A DNA stretch of 64,000 nucleotides from SVQP01 sp045603085 (GCA_045603085.1 JAZULL010000059.1:4031-68030), one strand, 5' to 3'; positions 1-8,624 are shown, numbered from the stretch's first letter. The notes: generated by a model not told the origin, from the sequence alone. Numbers and translations are program-made.

Positions 1-2127
1 CAGTGCGGGTAAGAGCAGCATAAAGGGAAGGGCAAGTGCGCCCTTGCAGCCCTGGGTGCCGGGGTGATTGCCGGTGCCGTCATCGGGCACGGTCTGCTCG
101 GGCGGGATATATTCCAGCCCCGGGCCTTGGGTGGGTATTTCAATGGTGGGGGCTTCGGTCACGGGCTTGGTGGTCTGCTCGTCCTCGATGAACCCGCCCT
201 GTTCTGTAATGATGCCGTGCTGTGCGGCATATTTCAGCCATGCACTCTCATCGGTAAAGAACAGCATATCCGAAATGCACACCGTCTGTCCTGCGGAGAT
301 CTGGGATGCTACGTCCAGTCGCATGCCCAGAATGTTCTGCGTCCAATGCGGCTTGTCGGTCATATCGTAAACGAGATATTCCCATCCATTGCCCTTAAAT
401 CCGGCACCGATGCTTCTGGTGCCCTCGGCATAGTTGAAGCCGCCCGAATAGTAATAGAGCACGAAATTCTGCCCTTGGATCTCCTTATCGGCCATAATAC
501 GGAGCACAATGTACTTGTATTTATCCGCGCTGAGCATTTTTGTGCCCGAAAGGGCGGCGTAGGTCTGCAGATCAAAGCTGACAAAGGGGTCGTTGGTGGT
601 TTCGGTTGCGCTGATCAGCGCGTGACCGTATTCGTTAAAGCTGACCTTGACCTTGTTTTCATCCGTAAAGCAGGGGGCAAGACTGTCGTCAAACCAAGTG
701 ATAATGTCCGATAGCCCCGAGGGTGCACGACCCTCTTCCTTGTATTTGTCTACGGGCGCACTGCCTTCGTGGAAGATCTCAAACGGAGCAGCTGCCGCGG
801 CCTTTGCACTCTCATAATCGGGATAGAAACCGACAGAGGCGATATTGGCGTAGTCGGAGGTCTTGGCGTGATTGTCAATAAAGTCAAATCGCATGCCGTG
901 GATCTGACCCACCCAATTTTCCTCCTCGTGAAGCGGAATGATATATCTGTGCCAATTGCCGTCGTTTGTGGCCGCGAATGCGATATGGCTGTCACCCGAC
1001 GGGCCGCGGATCGAACCTGCGCACAAAAACAGACGGAAAAGTCCCTGCGAGTTGGTGGATGGGGTCTGCGCCGTGATCACGGCGTAGCGATAGTGATCGG
1101 CACTGACGGAAATTTCTTTGGTATCTTTCAGGTAAGAGCTGATGTTGAAGTAAATGTAGGGGTCGTTTGTGTCCTCGGTGGGATACATTTTGGTGTAAGT
1201 GCCCACCGTGTCGTCGCTGACGAGAGTCGCCGTCGCTCTGTTCATGCCGCCTAAATACTCATAAGGTGTCAGCGTCATGTGAATGACAAGGTCGCCCGTG
1301 TAGTAATCGGGGGCGTTGTAGTAAAGGCGGATATATGAGACGGTCACGGCCCTATCGGCCTGCAGCGTCACGTTTCCGGCATAGGTAACGTCAGAGAGGT
1401 CAAAGGTATGCACAAAACCACCCTCGGTGGGCTGTGCGGCAGAGGTTTGGGTAAAACGATGGGGGGAGGTCCGGTCGGTACAGGACAGCGTCAGCGTTGT
1501 CGCATCGGTGTCACTGAGCACCTCGACGCGCTCAAAAAGCCCTAAATTATGTGCACCCAGATCCACCGATGCATTTGCTGACAGCGTCAGCGAATCCTTT
1601 GCACCAAGGCGCTTGGGATTGATCTGTCTGTAGGTGGCGGTCTCGGTGTCCACGTTTCCGACGGTAACGTTGAGCATGGCCAGCACGTTCAGCTCGTCAC
1701 CCTGCTCGGTGATGCCGCGCACGAAGATATCGTATACGCCGTCGATCAGTCCCTGCACGTCAAACACAATGCGAAAGCCTGCCGTGCGGTAGGTGTTGGG
1801 GCAGTACGATTTGACATCCTCTCTGGCTTGCACCGCATCGTTATCGCGAATCCAGGTCTTGCCGCCGTCCAACGTATAGAGATAATAGGCCATTTGTCGG
1901 TCGGCTTTGATCCAGCCTGTGATCACGGGCTCGGCGTCCCTGCCGTATGAGGCATCACGAATAATGGCGGGGGTGTTTTGGGACACCGTGTTCACGGGAT
2001 GATCCACGGTGATTCTGTAGCTGCGCAGGGTATCCGCCTGCACGCCGATGCAGGCAAGGGTAATGAGCAGCACGGTACACAGAAGTGCACAGCCTGCACG
2101 GTATATGTAAGAAGAGTTTTTGATCAT
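1..2127 (-). CDS. Secreted multi-domain surface protein with two DPY modules (partial at window edge)
   Basis: Open from ATG at 2127 to the window edge without a stop, giving 709 residues; the C-terminus lies outside. A GGAGGAG ribosome site precedes the ATG. Residues 1-32 form a signal peptide (ALLCTVLLITLACIGVQA). Residues ~35-280 look like beta-sandwich domains. Two copies of the DPY module follow, starting at the DP motifs D322 (DPYIYFN) and D513 (DPFVSFD), each ending in a WxxY...MRxD...F[FY] pattern. A Thr/Pro-rich linker (~660-690) leads to GCKGALALPFMLLLPAL, the start of a hydrophobic C-terminal anchor like those of the next two genes. Exported and probably retained at the cell surface. 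Carbohydrate binding is inferred only from the shared module in a GH123-like enzyme at 15392; no catalytic motif was recognised. Confidence 0.8.
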   Translation of the reverse strand, partial: MIKNSSYIYRAGCALLCTVLLITLACIGVQADTLRSYRITVDHPVNTVSQNTPAIIRDASYGRDAEPVITGWIKADRQMAYYLYTLDGGKTWIRDNDAVQAREDVKSYCPNTYRTAGFRIVFDVQGLIDGVYDIFVRGITEQGDELNVLAMLNVTVGNVDTETATYRQINPKRLGAKDSLTLSANASVDLGAHNLGLFERVEVLSDTDATTLTLSCTDRTSPHRFTQTSAAQPTEGGFVHTFDLSDVTYAGNVTLQADRAVTVSYIRLYYNAPDYYTGDLVIHMTLTPYEYLGGMNRATATLVSDDTVGTYTKMYPTEDTNDPYIYFNISSYLKDTKEISVSADHYRYAVITAQTPSTNSQGLFRLFLCAGSIRGPSGDSHIAFAATNDGNWHRYIIPLHEEENWVGQIHGMRFDFIDNHAKTSDYANIASVGFYPDYESAKAAAAAPFEIFHEGSAPVDKYKEEGRAPSGLSDIITWFDDSLAPCFTDENKVKVSFNEYGHALISATETTNDPFVSFDLQTYAALSGTKMLSADKYKYIVLRIMADKEIQGQNFVLYYYSGGFNYAEGTRSIGAGFKGNGWEYLVYDMTDKPHWTQNILGMRLDVASQISAGQTVCISDMLFFTDESAWLKYAAQHGIITEQGGFIEDEQTTKPVTEAPTIEIPTQGPGLEYIPPEQTVPDDGTGNHPGTQGCKGALALPFMLLLPAL

Positions 2128-2160
2128 ACGCTCCTCCAAAAATACAATACTTCAGTTTAT

Positions 2161-2189
2161 ATTATACAACAAGATTTCCGATATGCATA
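2161..2189 (-). promoter_or_regulatory. Possible sigma-A promoter of the gene at 2127
   Basis: On the minus strand there is a perfect -10 (TATAAT, 2161-2166) 17 nt after a poor -35 (TATGCA, 2184-2189). The -10 lies ~35 nt upstream of the start codon. Confidence 0.45.
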
Positions 2190-2249
2190 GAGGGTGCGGG
2201 GATTTTTTCGGTTTTGACGGATAATTTCGGGACATTGCACAAAGAAAAA

Positions 2250-2277
2250 GCCCGCGTATCCAAACGGATACGCGGGC
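2250..2277 (-). terminator. Rho-independent terminator of the gene at 2310
   Basis: A perfect 12-bp stem (GCCCGCGTATCC / GGATACGCGGGC) with an AAAC loop. Read on the minus strand it is followed by a T-rich tail. Confidence 0.85.
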
Positions 2278-2309
2278 AAATTGTTTGTTTTCAGTTATGG
2301 TTTAAAGGA

Positions 2310-3167
2310 TTAGTCCTTCTTCTTGATGCAAACAGCACCCAGAGCGATCATGGCAACCAGAGCGGTTACGCTGATGATAGAGCCACAGCTCTTCTCGGGC
2401 TCGGTGGTTGCGGGAGGAGCGGTCTGAATCTCAGAGGTGGGAGCCTCGGTCTCTTCCTCGGTGGTATCATCCTCAGTATCCTCGGGAGTGGTGTCCTCTT
2501 CCTCGTCGTAGCCTGCGTATGCAAGAGCCTCTTCCTCGGTTGCGAAGAATGCCATTTCGTACAGGTAAATGACGGTCTCCTCATCGGCGCCCATGGGGTC
2601 AAATCTGAAGCTGTTGTAGTTGCCTTCGCAGTCGCCGGTCAGGTCGTAGATGATGTACTCGATCTCACCGGTACCCTCACAAGGATAGTCGGTTACGGTA
2701 GCGTAAGCAGGGTCTGCACCGTTAACGGTGCCTGCGCAGTAGAACAGCTCGAAATCGTCAACGTAGCCTTCGATCTTGAGCTTGAAAACAACGAAGGGGT
2801 AGGACTGAGAATCCAGGTGCTCAAGGTCTGCCTTTCTGATGTACTGGGAATACTGAATGTAGAAGTAGGGGTCGCCGGGATCATTGATCAGAACTCTTGC
2901 GCCTTCCCACTCGGACTTAAAGAAGGTCTTGTTAACGCCGTTTGGAGCGCTCAGAAGTCTCCAAGCCTTGCAATCATCGTTGAAGATCAGCAGGGTGTTG
3001 GAATAAGAGGGAGCAGCCTCTTCGGTGGTATCTTCGACAGTAGTGCCGTCAACGTAGGTGTTTTCCTCGGTGGTTTCTTCGGTAGTCTCTTCAGCTGCGA
3101 TTGCGGTCAGTGCGAAGCAGGAAGCAACCATCAGCAGAGAAAGAACCAGAGCCAGTAATTTCTTCAT
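2310..3167 (-). CDS. Secreted surface protein, one DPY module and Cys-type C-terminal anchor
   Basis: 285 residues from ATG 3167, chosen because AAAGGAG lies just upstream and a signal peptide (MKKLLALVLSLLMVASCFA) starts there. Upstream in-frame codons lack a ribosome site. After a Thr/Glu-rich linker (~28-55) comes one DPY module (DPYFYIQ at D99, then SFRFDPMG and YLYEMAFFA). A second Thr/Glu/Pro linker is followed by the C-terminal segment SCGSIISVTALVAMIALGAV with a CIKKKD end: a Cys-Gly motif, one membrane span and a basic tail. It has its own promoter (3209-3237) and terminator (2250-2277), so it is monocistronic. Function unknown. The protein could bind cell-wall or plant polysaccharide, but that is inference from module sharing only. 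Confidence 0.85.
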   Translation of the reverse strand: MKKLLALVLSLLMVASCFALTAIAAEETTEETTEENTYVDGTTVEDTTEEAAPSYSNTLLIFNDDCKAWRLLSAPNGVNKTFFKSEWEGARVLINDPGDPYFYIQYSQYIRKADLEHLDSQSYPFVVFKLKIEGYVDDFELFYCAGTVNGADPAYATVTDYPCEGTGEIEYIIYDLTGDCEGNYNSFRFDPMGADEETVIYLYEMAFFATEEEALAYAGYDEEEDTTPEDTEDDTTEEETEAPTSEIQTAPPATTEPEKSCGSIISVTALVAMIALGAVCIKKKD

Positions 3168-3208
3168 GGTTATAATCTCCTTTAATAAAGAATATTTGGA
3201 CATTTATC

Positions 3209-3237
3209 ATTTTATACTATTTTTTCGGAATTGTCAA
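3209..3237 (-). promoter_or_regulatory. Sigma-A promoter for the gene at 3167
   Basis: On the minus strand TTGACA (3232-3237), a 17-nt spacer and TAAAAT (3209-3214). This is a near-consensus vegetative promoter. Confidence 0.8.
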
Positions 3238-3315
3238 CAGACTGACGGTATTTTTCGTGACAAAATCGAAAAAGTGGTCACAAAAAGCCAATAAAAACCC
3301 GTAAATCGAAAGAAA

Positions 3316-3337
3316 GGGAGCCGCTTTCGCGGCTCCC
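3316..3337 (-). terminator. Terminator of the gene at 3372
   Basis: Stem GGGAGCCGC / GCGGCTCCC with a TTTC loop (GAAA on the transcribed strand), followed on the minus strand by TTTCTTT. Confidence 0.8.
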
Positions 3338-3371
3338 CGTATGGGTGAATTGGTTAGTTGAGTCCTAAGAA

Positions 3372-6300
3372 TCAGTCCTTCTTCTTGAAGCAAACTGCGC
3401 CAAGAGCGATCATGGAAGCAAGAGCCAGAACGGTGCCTGCTGCCAGAGCGGACTTACAGCCCTTCTTTGGCTCTTCGGGCTCGGTGGTAATTTCCTCGGA
3501 GCCGTCGGGAGCGGTGGTCTGGTCGTCGGTGTTGTCGGTGTTGTCGGGAGCGGTGGTATCGTTGCCGGGATCCTGCGTGGTGTCGTCACCGGGATCTGTG
3601 GTGGTGTCGTCGGTAGAGTCCTCGGGAATTTCGGTGTAAACTGCGTTTACAACGACGTCCTTGCCCAGCTCGAATGCTTCCCATTCACCGGTATAGCCTT
3701 CCTTTGCGGGAACGCCGGGAACGGTAATGGACTCGGTGCCTTCTCTGTAGCGGATCTCCCTGACAACAACGTCGTCAGCCATAAAGGTTACGGTGTAGAA
3801 CTTGGGAGCAGTCCATACCTGTTCGTCAAACGCCTCAAAGTCGCCCACGGTCTTGAAGAAGCCAACGTAAGCTACGTCGATGGTGCCGGGGTAACGCAGG
3901 AAGTCGAAGCGGAAGTAATCAAGAGAAACGGTGCCGTCCTCGTTGACCTGCAGCTTGCCGGGATAGCCGGGAGCGTTTGCAACGTCAGCCAGATTGACGT
4001 AAGCGGTGTGCCATTCACCGTCGTTCTGGATGGGATCGACGAATTTCAGCCAGTCGTCGCCGGACAGATCGCCCTTACCGATAAAGCACTCGTTGTGCAT
4101 TTCGTGTGCCAGGTCGGAGGTGGTTCTGTATCTGATGGCCAGGATCGGACCAACGGTCAGGTTTGCGCCGTGCAAGAGGAAGAAGCTGGGGTCAGCGCCG
4201 TTGCAGGAAAGGCTCATGTAGCCCTCGTCGTAGTTGTAGATGCCTGCAGCGTCGGTCACGCCCATGGTGGTAAACAGACCTTCGCCGTCGAAGATATAGC
4301 CTTCTACGGTTGCGGGATCAACGGGAGTAGCGGGAGCAACACCCTCGTCAGCAGCGGCAGCAGCCTCTGCAGCGGCGGCGTTGGAGTAGAAAGCGATATA
4401 GGAAATGTCGATGGAGTCGCCGGCGGTAACAGTGGGGCTGTCCAGCGGGTCGAAGCGGAAATTCTGCAGGGTCTGACCGTACAGATCGCCCCAGACTGCA
4501 GAAGCGTCAACAATGGTGGTGTGCCACTGGCCGTCGTTGTTATAGGTAATGTTGGTATGCGTCTTTTCAAAGGGATTTGCCCAATTGTAGCCGCCCGAGG
4601 TAGCGGTGAAGAATTCACCGTTGGTCTGGCTGGTGGTTCTGTACTTGATGACCACGTAGCGCAGCTGGTTAGCGTAGGCGGTGGGAGCGTTGCCTAACGT
4701 CAGGTAGGGGTCGCCCTCGGTTGCCTTAAAGGTTACGTAGCCGTTAGCGGGATCGTGCTCGCCCAGCTCGACGTGAGTCATGGTGGCAAAGCCGTAGGTT
4801 GCGGCGGGATCGGTCAGCCACAGCGAGAAATCGTATACGAATACGGGGGACATGGAGTGCATGTTGCCGATGTCTACCAGAGAATCGGTAGCGGCGTCGT
4901 AAACGGTCTCATCCTTGGTGATTCTGTTGAGCGTAGTAGCAACGGATGCGTTGGCAGACGCTTCACGAAGCGCGGTGGACTTGTAAATGCCGATGTAAGC
5001 GACGTCGATCGAGCCTACAAAGTTGATAGCCAGATCTGCAATCGCATCAAGACCTGCGGTATCCAGGTCAACGTAAGCAACGTTCCACAGGCCGTCGGTT
5101 GCAAGAGCAACAGCCTCGCTGTTGTTAACGGACAGGGTAGCGTCTGCGGTGTTGGTTCTGTAGATCACGGCAACGTACTTGAATGCGGGATTGAGGTTTA
5201 CGCCAACGTTGGTCATGGCAGCACCCTCGGCGGTTGCAACTGCCTTGACGTAGCCGGGAGCAGCCTTGATCACCGAAGCGTCAGCGGTGGGCAGGAAGTC
5301 GATCTCCTCGGAGCCGGTGGTCAGATCCCAGATCAGCTGTGCGGGATTTGCCGCAACGTAATAGCCCATAAAGCCGGTGGAAACGAGGTTGCCGTCAACG
5401 TAGAATTCCACGTCGGGGTTGACGGATTCATTCGCACCCTTGGGGGTAATGGTGCCGTCGATGGGAGCAAACTGCAGGTAAACGTCACCCTTGACTGCGC
5501 CTGCGGGAAGGTCGATGGTCACGTCCTGATTATCTGCCAGGCCGGTTACCTCGGTGCTCCATACGGGTCTTGTGGAGGTGGTGGTTGCAAGGTCGGTGTT
5601 CCATGCAAATGCTTCAACCTTCATCTTGTCGGTAGAGCCGCTGTAGGTTGCAAGGCTTTGAATGGTAAAGGAGTACAGACCGTCGCAAGCGTCGAGGTGT
5701 ACGCCGAATTTTCTGTCGCCGGTTCCGTTTTCAAACAGAACGCCGGTGTTACCGGTACCGACTGCCACGGTGGAGAGGTCCATGTGGATGGTGCCGGTCA
5801 GGGTCACGCACTGATAGTTGTCGTTTCTTGCCTGAACCGAAACGGTGTGCACACCGCCGGACAGGGTGTTGGTGGGAATGACGAGATTTTCAAAAGCGCC
5901 GTTCTCGCCTGCCTCATAGGAAGCGGCGGTCCAGGTAGAACCGTTGATCGAGTAGAACCAGGAGGTCCATGCGCCGGTGGGGATGGTGAGCGCACCGCTC
6001 AGCACAACGTCCTCGCCGATATTCACGGAAGGAATACCGTTTGCAAAGGGGTTGGTGGTCAGATCCAGCGTGTACTGGTCCGGGGAGAGCTCCTCTGCGC
6101 TGAAGAATTCGATGCTCTGAATGTCCACGGTGCAGCCCGAAGCGTTGCCGCCGGTGAAGGGGTCAAGACGGAATAACTGCAGCGCATTGGAGTGCTGAGG
6201 ATTCTGGGTCAGGTCAAGGATCACGGAGTGCCACTCGCCGTCGTTGACGTAGTCGTAAGAGAGGCAGAAGAAGGAGCCGGAGTTCAGGAAGTATTCGCCC

Positions 6301-6602
6301 AGCGTGCAAGCGCCGGAGGTTCTGTAGGTGATCTTCATGAATTGGCTCTGGCCGATTTCTGCAACCTTTGCGTTATAGTAAACGTAAGGGTCGCCGCCGG
6401 AAGCGGTAAAGGAGGCGTATTCAACGTCGCCTTCGGAGTTTTTGGTGATCGTGAGCTGATTTGTGCCGGTGCCGGTGGTAGCCAGCTCATCGGCGGTCAG
6501 TGTCGCAAGCACCTTGCCTTCTGCGGACGCTGTCATGGCAAAGCTTGTCAGGCAAGATGCCACCAGCAGAACGCAAAGCAAAAAGGATAATACTTTTTTC
6601 AT
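3372..6602 (-). CDS. Large secreted surface protein with repeated DPY modules and Cys-type anchor
   Basis: 1076 residues from ATG 6602 (AGGAG upstream, signal peptide VLSFLLCVLLVASCLTSFAM). DPY modules begin at D71 (DPYVYYN), D631 (DPYLTLG) and D804 (DPSFFLL). A fourth, degenerate copy lies at ~480-590 and keeps only the YVAVIYRT and VAYIGIY strands. Residues ~200-470 form other beta-rich domains. A short repeat-like domain (~950-1010, FYTVTFMADD) precedes an Asp/Thr-rich linker. The end reads KKGCKSALAAG, a membrane span and CFKKKD, nearly the same anchor as in the gene at 2310. It is exported and probably membrane- or wall-linked. No enzyme motif was seen; an adhesin or glycan-binding scaffold is the most economical guess. 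Confidence 0.85.
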   Translation of the reverse strand: MKKVLSFLLCVLLVASCLTSFAMTASAEGKVLATLTADELATTGTGTNQLTITKNSEGDVEYASFTASGGDPYVYYNAKVAEIGQSQFMKITYRTSGACTLGEYFLNSGSFFCLSYDYVNDGEWHSVILDLTQNPQHSNALQLFRLDPFTGGNASGCTVDIQSIEFFSAEELSPDQYTLDLTTNPFANGIPSVNIGEDVVLSGALTIPTGAWTSWFYSINGSTWTAASYEAGENGAFENLVIPTNTLSGGVHTVSVQARNDNYQCVTLTGTIHMDLSTVAVGTGNTGVLFENGTGDRKFGVHLDACDGLYSFTIQSLATYSGSTDKMKVEAFAWNTDLATTTSTRPVWSTEVTGLADNQDVTIDLPAGAVKGDVYLQFAPIDGTITPKGANESVNPDVEFYVDGNLVSTGFMGYYVAANPAQLIWDLTTGSEEIDFLPTADASVIKAAPGYVKAVATAEGAAMTNVGVNLNPAFKYVAVIYRTNTADATLSVNNSEAVALATDGLWNVAYVDLDTAGLDAIADLAINFVGSIDVAYIGIYKSTALREASANASVATTLNRITKDETVYDAATDSLVDIGNMHSMSPVFVYDFSLWLTDPAATYGFATMTHVELGEHDPANGYVTFKATEGDPYLTLGNAPTAYANQLRYVVIKYRTTSQTNGEFFTATSGGYNWANPFEKTHTNITYNNDGQWHTTIVDASAVWGDLYGQTLQNFRFDPLDSPTVTAGDSIDISYIAFYSNAAAAEAAAAADEGVAPATPVDPATVEGYIFDGEGLFTTMGVTDAAGIYNYDEGYMSLSCNGADPSFFLLHGANLTVGPILAIRYRTTSDLAHEMHNECFIGKGDLSGDDWLKFVDPIQNDGEWHTAYVNLADVANAPGYPGKLQVNEDGTVSLDYFRFDFLRYPGTIDVAYVGFFKTVGDFEAFDEQVWTAPKFYTVTFMADDVVVREIRYREGTESITVPGVPAKEGYTGEWEAFELGKDVVVNAVYTEIPEDSTDDTTTDPGDDTTQDPGNDTTAPDNTDNTDDQTTAPDGSEEITTEPEEPKKGCKSALAAGTVLALASMIALGAVCFKKKD

Positions 6603-6638
6603 GGGGGATTCTCCTTTTCTGATTTTTTGGTCACTTAC

Positions 6639-6667
6639 ATTATAAAACAAATCGTGCAAAAGGTCAA
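6639..6667 (-). promoter_or_regulatory. Sigma-A promoter for the gene at 6602
   Basis: On the minus strand TTGACC (6662-6667), a 17-nt spacer and a perfect TATAAT (6639-6644), about 35 nt upstream of the start. Confidence 0.8.
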
Positions 6668-6761
6668 TCGTTCTTTGGGCCAAACGGCGTAAATCAGCGT
6701 TTGGCACAAAAAACGAAACTCACTTTTGCACGATTTCACAATGACAAAATGTCGTATCGAA

Positions 6762-7649
6762 TCAATATTCTGTTTTTATGTAACAGCTGTCACGGTAAAC
6801 GACGGTATAAGTGCCGCCGTAAAGGATGTGATCTCCCACCTTTGCATAAGGAGTGACGGCCACGTGCACCTCACCCACGGCGTCCAGCGTAAGCTCAGCG
6901 GTATAAAGTACGGCATAACCCAGCTGTGCGGCAGTATAGGTCTGTCCGTCGCCGTTAATGGCATCGGTCATATCCGAGCCGTCAAGCGTCAGCTCGCGCG
7001 TACCCTCGGCATCGGTGATCAGGCAGATAAAGCCATAGTGGCTAAGCGCATCGGGGGTGTCTGTCGCAGCACAGATGCGCACCGAGAAGGTGTCGTCGCT
7101 CGCTTCGGTCTCCTGGCAGGCCAGATAATGCACGGGAGCCGGGGGCAGAGGCGGATCGGTCACGGTCACGTTTGCCACACAGCCGCCCACGTCAAGCGGC
7201 AGAGCGGTTCCGTCCTCGGCAAGCGCATAGAAGGATGCCGCATCGGGCACGGAGAACGTGATCGGATAGGTGCCGGGAGCGATCTCCTCGGCGGTGATAA
7301 AGGAAAGGGAGAGCAGGGCGTCTGCGATCTGCACGTTTTGCACGGCGTCAAGCAAAATATTCAGCTTGCCGTCGTTGCCCGCATAGGTCAGGGTCAGATC
7401 CTCAAGCCCGTCCACCAAGGTAACGGTGTCAAGCGTCATGAGCGCGGAGTCGTAGTCCACCGAAATGAACCCGCCCGCAATCGCTGTGTCCTGCAAGGAC
7501 AGATGAATCGTGACAGACTCTCCGGGTGTGACCGTGTCGGTCTGCTCCCAGCCAAGCGCGGGGGATTCTGCGCCAATGCTGAGCGGTAGGGCAATAAGAG
7601 AGAGCGAAAGGGTGATGATCAAGCACAAAATTTTACCAAAGTATCTCAT
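6762..7649 (-). CDS. Secreted protein with a cohesin-like domain
   Basis: 295 residues from ATG 7649 (AAAGGAGG upstream). Residues 1-29 are a signal peptide. Residues ~33-170 match the cohesin pattern: a tolerant opening strand (VTPGESVTIHLSLQD), GGFISVDYDSALMTL like the GxxFxLxYDPxxL strand, then DALLSLSFITAEEIAPGTYP and a closing VANVTVTD strand. A Pro-rich linker (PPLPPAP) leads to a second beta-rich domain (~185-290) lacking an anchor. Cohesins normally bind dockerins. No dockerin is visible in this window, so it may be a free cohesin-like adhesin module instead of a cellulosome part. Family assignment is by pattern only. It has its own promoter at 7679-7707. Confidence 0.65.
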   Translation of the reverse strand: MRYFGKILCLIITLSLSLIALPLSIGAESPALGWEQTDTVTPGESVTIHLSLQDTAIAGGFISVDYDSALMTLDTVTLVDGLEDLTLTYAGNDGKLNILLDAVQNVQIADALLSLSFITAEEIAPGTYPITFSVPDAASFYALAEDGTALPLDVGGCVANVTVTDPPLPPAPVHYLACQETEASDDTFSVRICAATDTPDALSHYGFICLITDAEGTRELTLDGSDMTDAINGDGQTYTAAQLGYAVLYTAELTLDAVGEVHVAVTPYAKVGDHILYGGTYTVVYRDSCYIKTEY

Positions 7650-7678
7650 AGTTTCCTCCTTTCCCAATCTATGAATTC

Positions 7679-7707
7679 ATTATACACGAATATCACGGAT
7701 TTGTCAA
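7679..7707 (-). promoter_or_regulatory. Consensus sigma-A promoter for the cohesin-like gene
   Basis: On the minus strand TTGACA (7702-7707), a 17-nt spacer and TATAAT (7679-7684): both hexamers are perfect. Confidence 0.88.
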
Positions 7708-7833
7708 TCGATACAAATGTTTCCATGAGAAATAGCGGCACAGATGCGCATACTAATTCCGACCCCAAATCACGGAGGAATAGCGTGAAAGTTCACTCCT
7801 CATATCTGATCAGTTTACCGTTCACGCTTAAAC

Positions 7834-7869
7834 CTCAACTAAAAACAGATCTTGTCCATTTTAGTTGAG
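7834..7869 (+). other. Hairpin in the 5' region of the small lipoprotein
   Basis: An 11-bp perfect stem (CTCAACTAAAA / TTTTAGTTGAG) with a 14-nt loop, 46 nt upstream of the start at 7916. It has no T-tract, so it is more likely a 5' leader structure than a terminator. The rest of the 266-nt gap shows the divergent promoter at 7679 and nothing else clear. Confidence 0.4.
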
Positions 7870-7915
7870 CTTTCAAAACTTGTTTACGCCGCAAAAGGCG
7901 GCAGGGAGATGAATT

Positions 7916-8209
7916 ATGAAATATACCGGAAAAGCTTTGATGCTGGCGCTTGCGGGCGCCATGCTTTGCGCGTCATTGACGGCATGCGTGGGCGGTGGCG
8001 GTAACGTGGAAGAAACGACTGCGACCGGCACGACCGAAAAGACGACCACCGAACAGGCGACTACCGCGCCCACGACCGACAGCGGCATCGTCGACGAGGT
8101 GGTGGGAGATGTCAGCGAGGCGTTGACCACACAGACCGAAACCACCGGTTCTGCCGGCAGAGACATGGGCAGAATGCGCCCCGGCATGCGCGGCAGAGAC
8201 GGAAAATAA
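7916..8209 (+). CDS. Small lipoprotein with Thr/Glu-rich body
   Basis: 97 residues. The lipobox SLTAC puts the lipidated cysteine at about residue 24 after a hydrophobic signal peptide. The remainder is low-complexity Thr/Glu/Ala with a Gly/Arg/Met-rich tail (RDMGRMRPGMRGRDGK). A GGGAG ribosome site lies 8 nt upstream and a strong terminator starts at the stop codon. No conserved domain was recognised. The Thr/Glu tract resembles the linkers of the larger lipoproteins here, so it may be a stripped-down or surface-spacer protein. Expected location: outer face of the cytoplasmic membrane. Confidence 0.75.
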   Translation: MKYTGKALMLALAGAMLCASLTACVGGGGNVEETTATGTTEKTTTEQATTAPTTDSGIVDEVVGDVSEALTTQTETTGSAGRDMGRMRPGMRGRDGK

Positions 8210-8236
8210 AAAAAGCCTGCTTCGGCAGGCTTTTTT
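8210..8236 (+). terminator. Terminator of the small lipoprotein gene
   Basis: AAAAA, stem GCCTGC / GCAGGC with a TTCG loop, then six T. It starts directly after the stop codon. Confidence 0.9.
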
Positions 8237-8271
8237 AAGGTAAGAGGTAACAGTCAATAATGAAAAGGTAG

Positions 8272-8296
8272 AAAACCCTTGTGTGACAAGGGTTTT
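8272..8296. terminator. Bidirectional hairpin between convergent genes
   Basis: A perfect 10-bp stem (AAAACCCTTG / CAAGGGTTTT) with a TGTGA loop. Flanking A/T on both sides would let it work in either direction, serving the DUF378 gene on the minus strand. Confidence 0.65.
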
Positions 8297-8323
8297 CTTG
8301 GTGATTCGCTTTATACAAAGTGA

Positions 8324-8403
8324 AGTTATGAGTTTGCTAAACAATCATAACTCATAACTCGCCCGCAGGGCGATCATAACTGTGAATCGCTGTGGCGATT
8401 CAC
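8324..8403. repeat. Octamer-hairpin mosaic array, AGTTATGA type
   Basis: AGTTATGA (8324-8331), hairpin GTTTGCTAAAC (8332-8342), then the reversed octamer TCATAACT at 8345-8352, 8352-8359 and 8374-8381. Between and after these sit hairpins CGCCCGCAGGGCG (8360-8372) and GTGAATCGC / GCGATTCAC (8382-8403). The last arm runs into the stop codon of the DUF378 gene. It has the same architecture as the GTGATATT arrays near 56, 59 and 60 kb, with another octamer. Confidence 0.65.
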
Positions 8404-8624
8404 ATCTCCTCGGGCTGCTCGAAGGTGTCCTTGACGCGAAAGATCAGAGAGATGCACCAAAGGGCCGCAAGTCCTACCAGCACGTAAACGATTCTGGAAA
8501 GGATAGCGCCCTGTCCGCCAAACAGCCATGCGACCGCATCAAATTGGAAAAGGCCGATGCTACCCCAGTTCAGGCCGCCGATGGCGGCAATGGCCAGCGC
8601 AATTCTATCAATGATAGACATCAT
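8400..8624 (-). CDS. DUF378 family small membrane protein
   Basis: 74 residues with two membrane spans (IALAIAAIGGLNWGSIGLF and ILSRIVYVLVGLAALWCISL). The motif GGLNWGSIGLF is the hallmark of DUF378 (YuzA-like) proteins, and the length is typical. It begins with two Met codons (8624, 8621) after a GGAG-like site. Function of the family is unknown; membrane location. The end of the gene overlaps the last hairpin of the array at 8324-8403. Its promoter was not resolved in the 200-nt gap shared with the divergent lysyl-tRNA synthetase gene. Confidence 0.85.
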   Translation of the reverse strand: MMSIIDRIALAIAAIGGLNWGSIGLFQFDAVAWLFGGQGAILSRIVYVLVGLAALWCISLIFRVKDTFEQPEEM

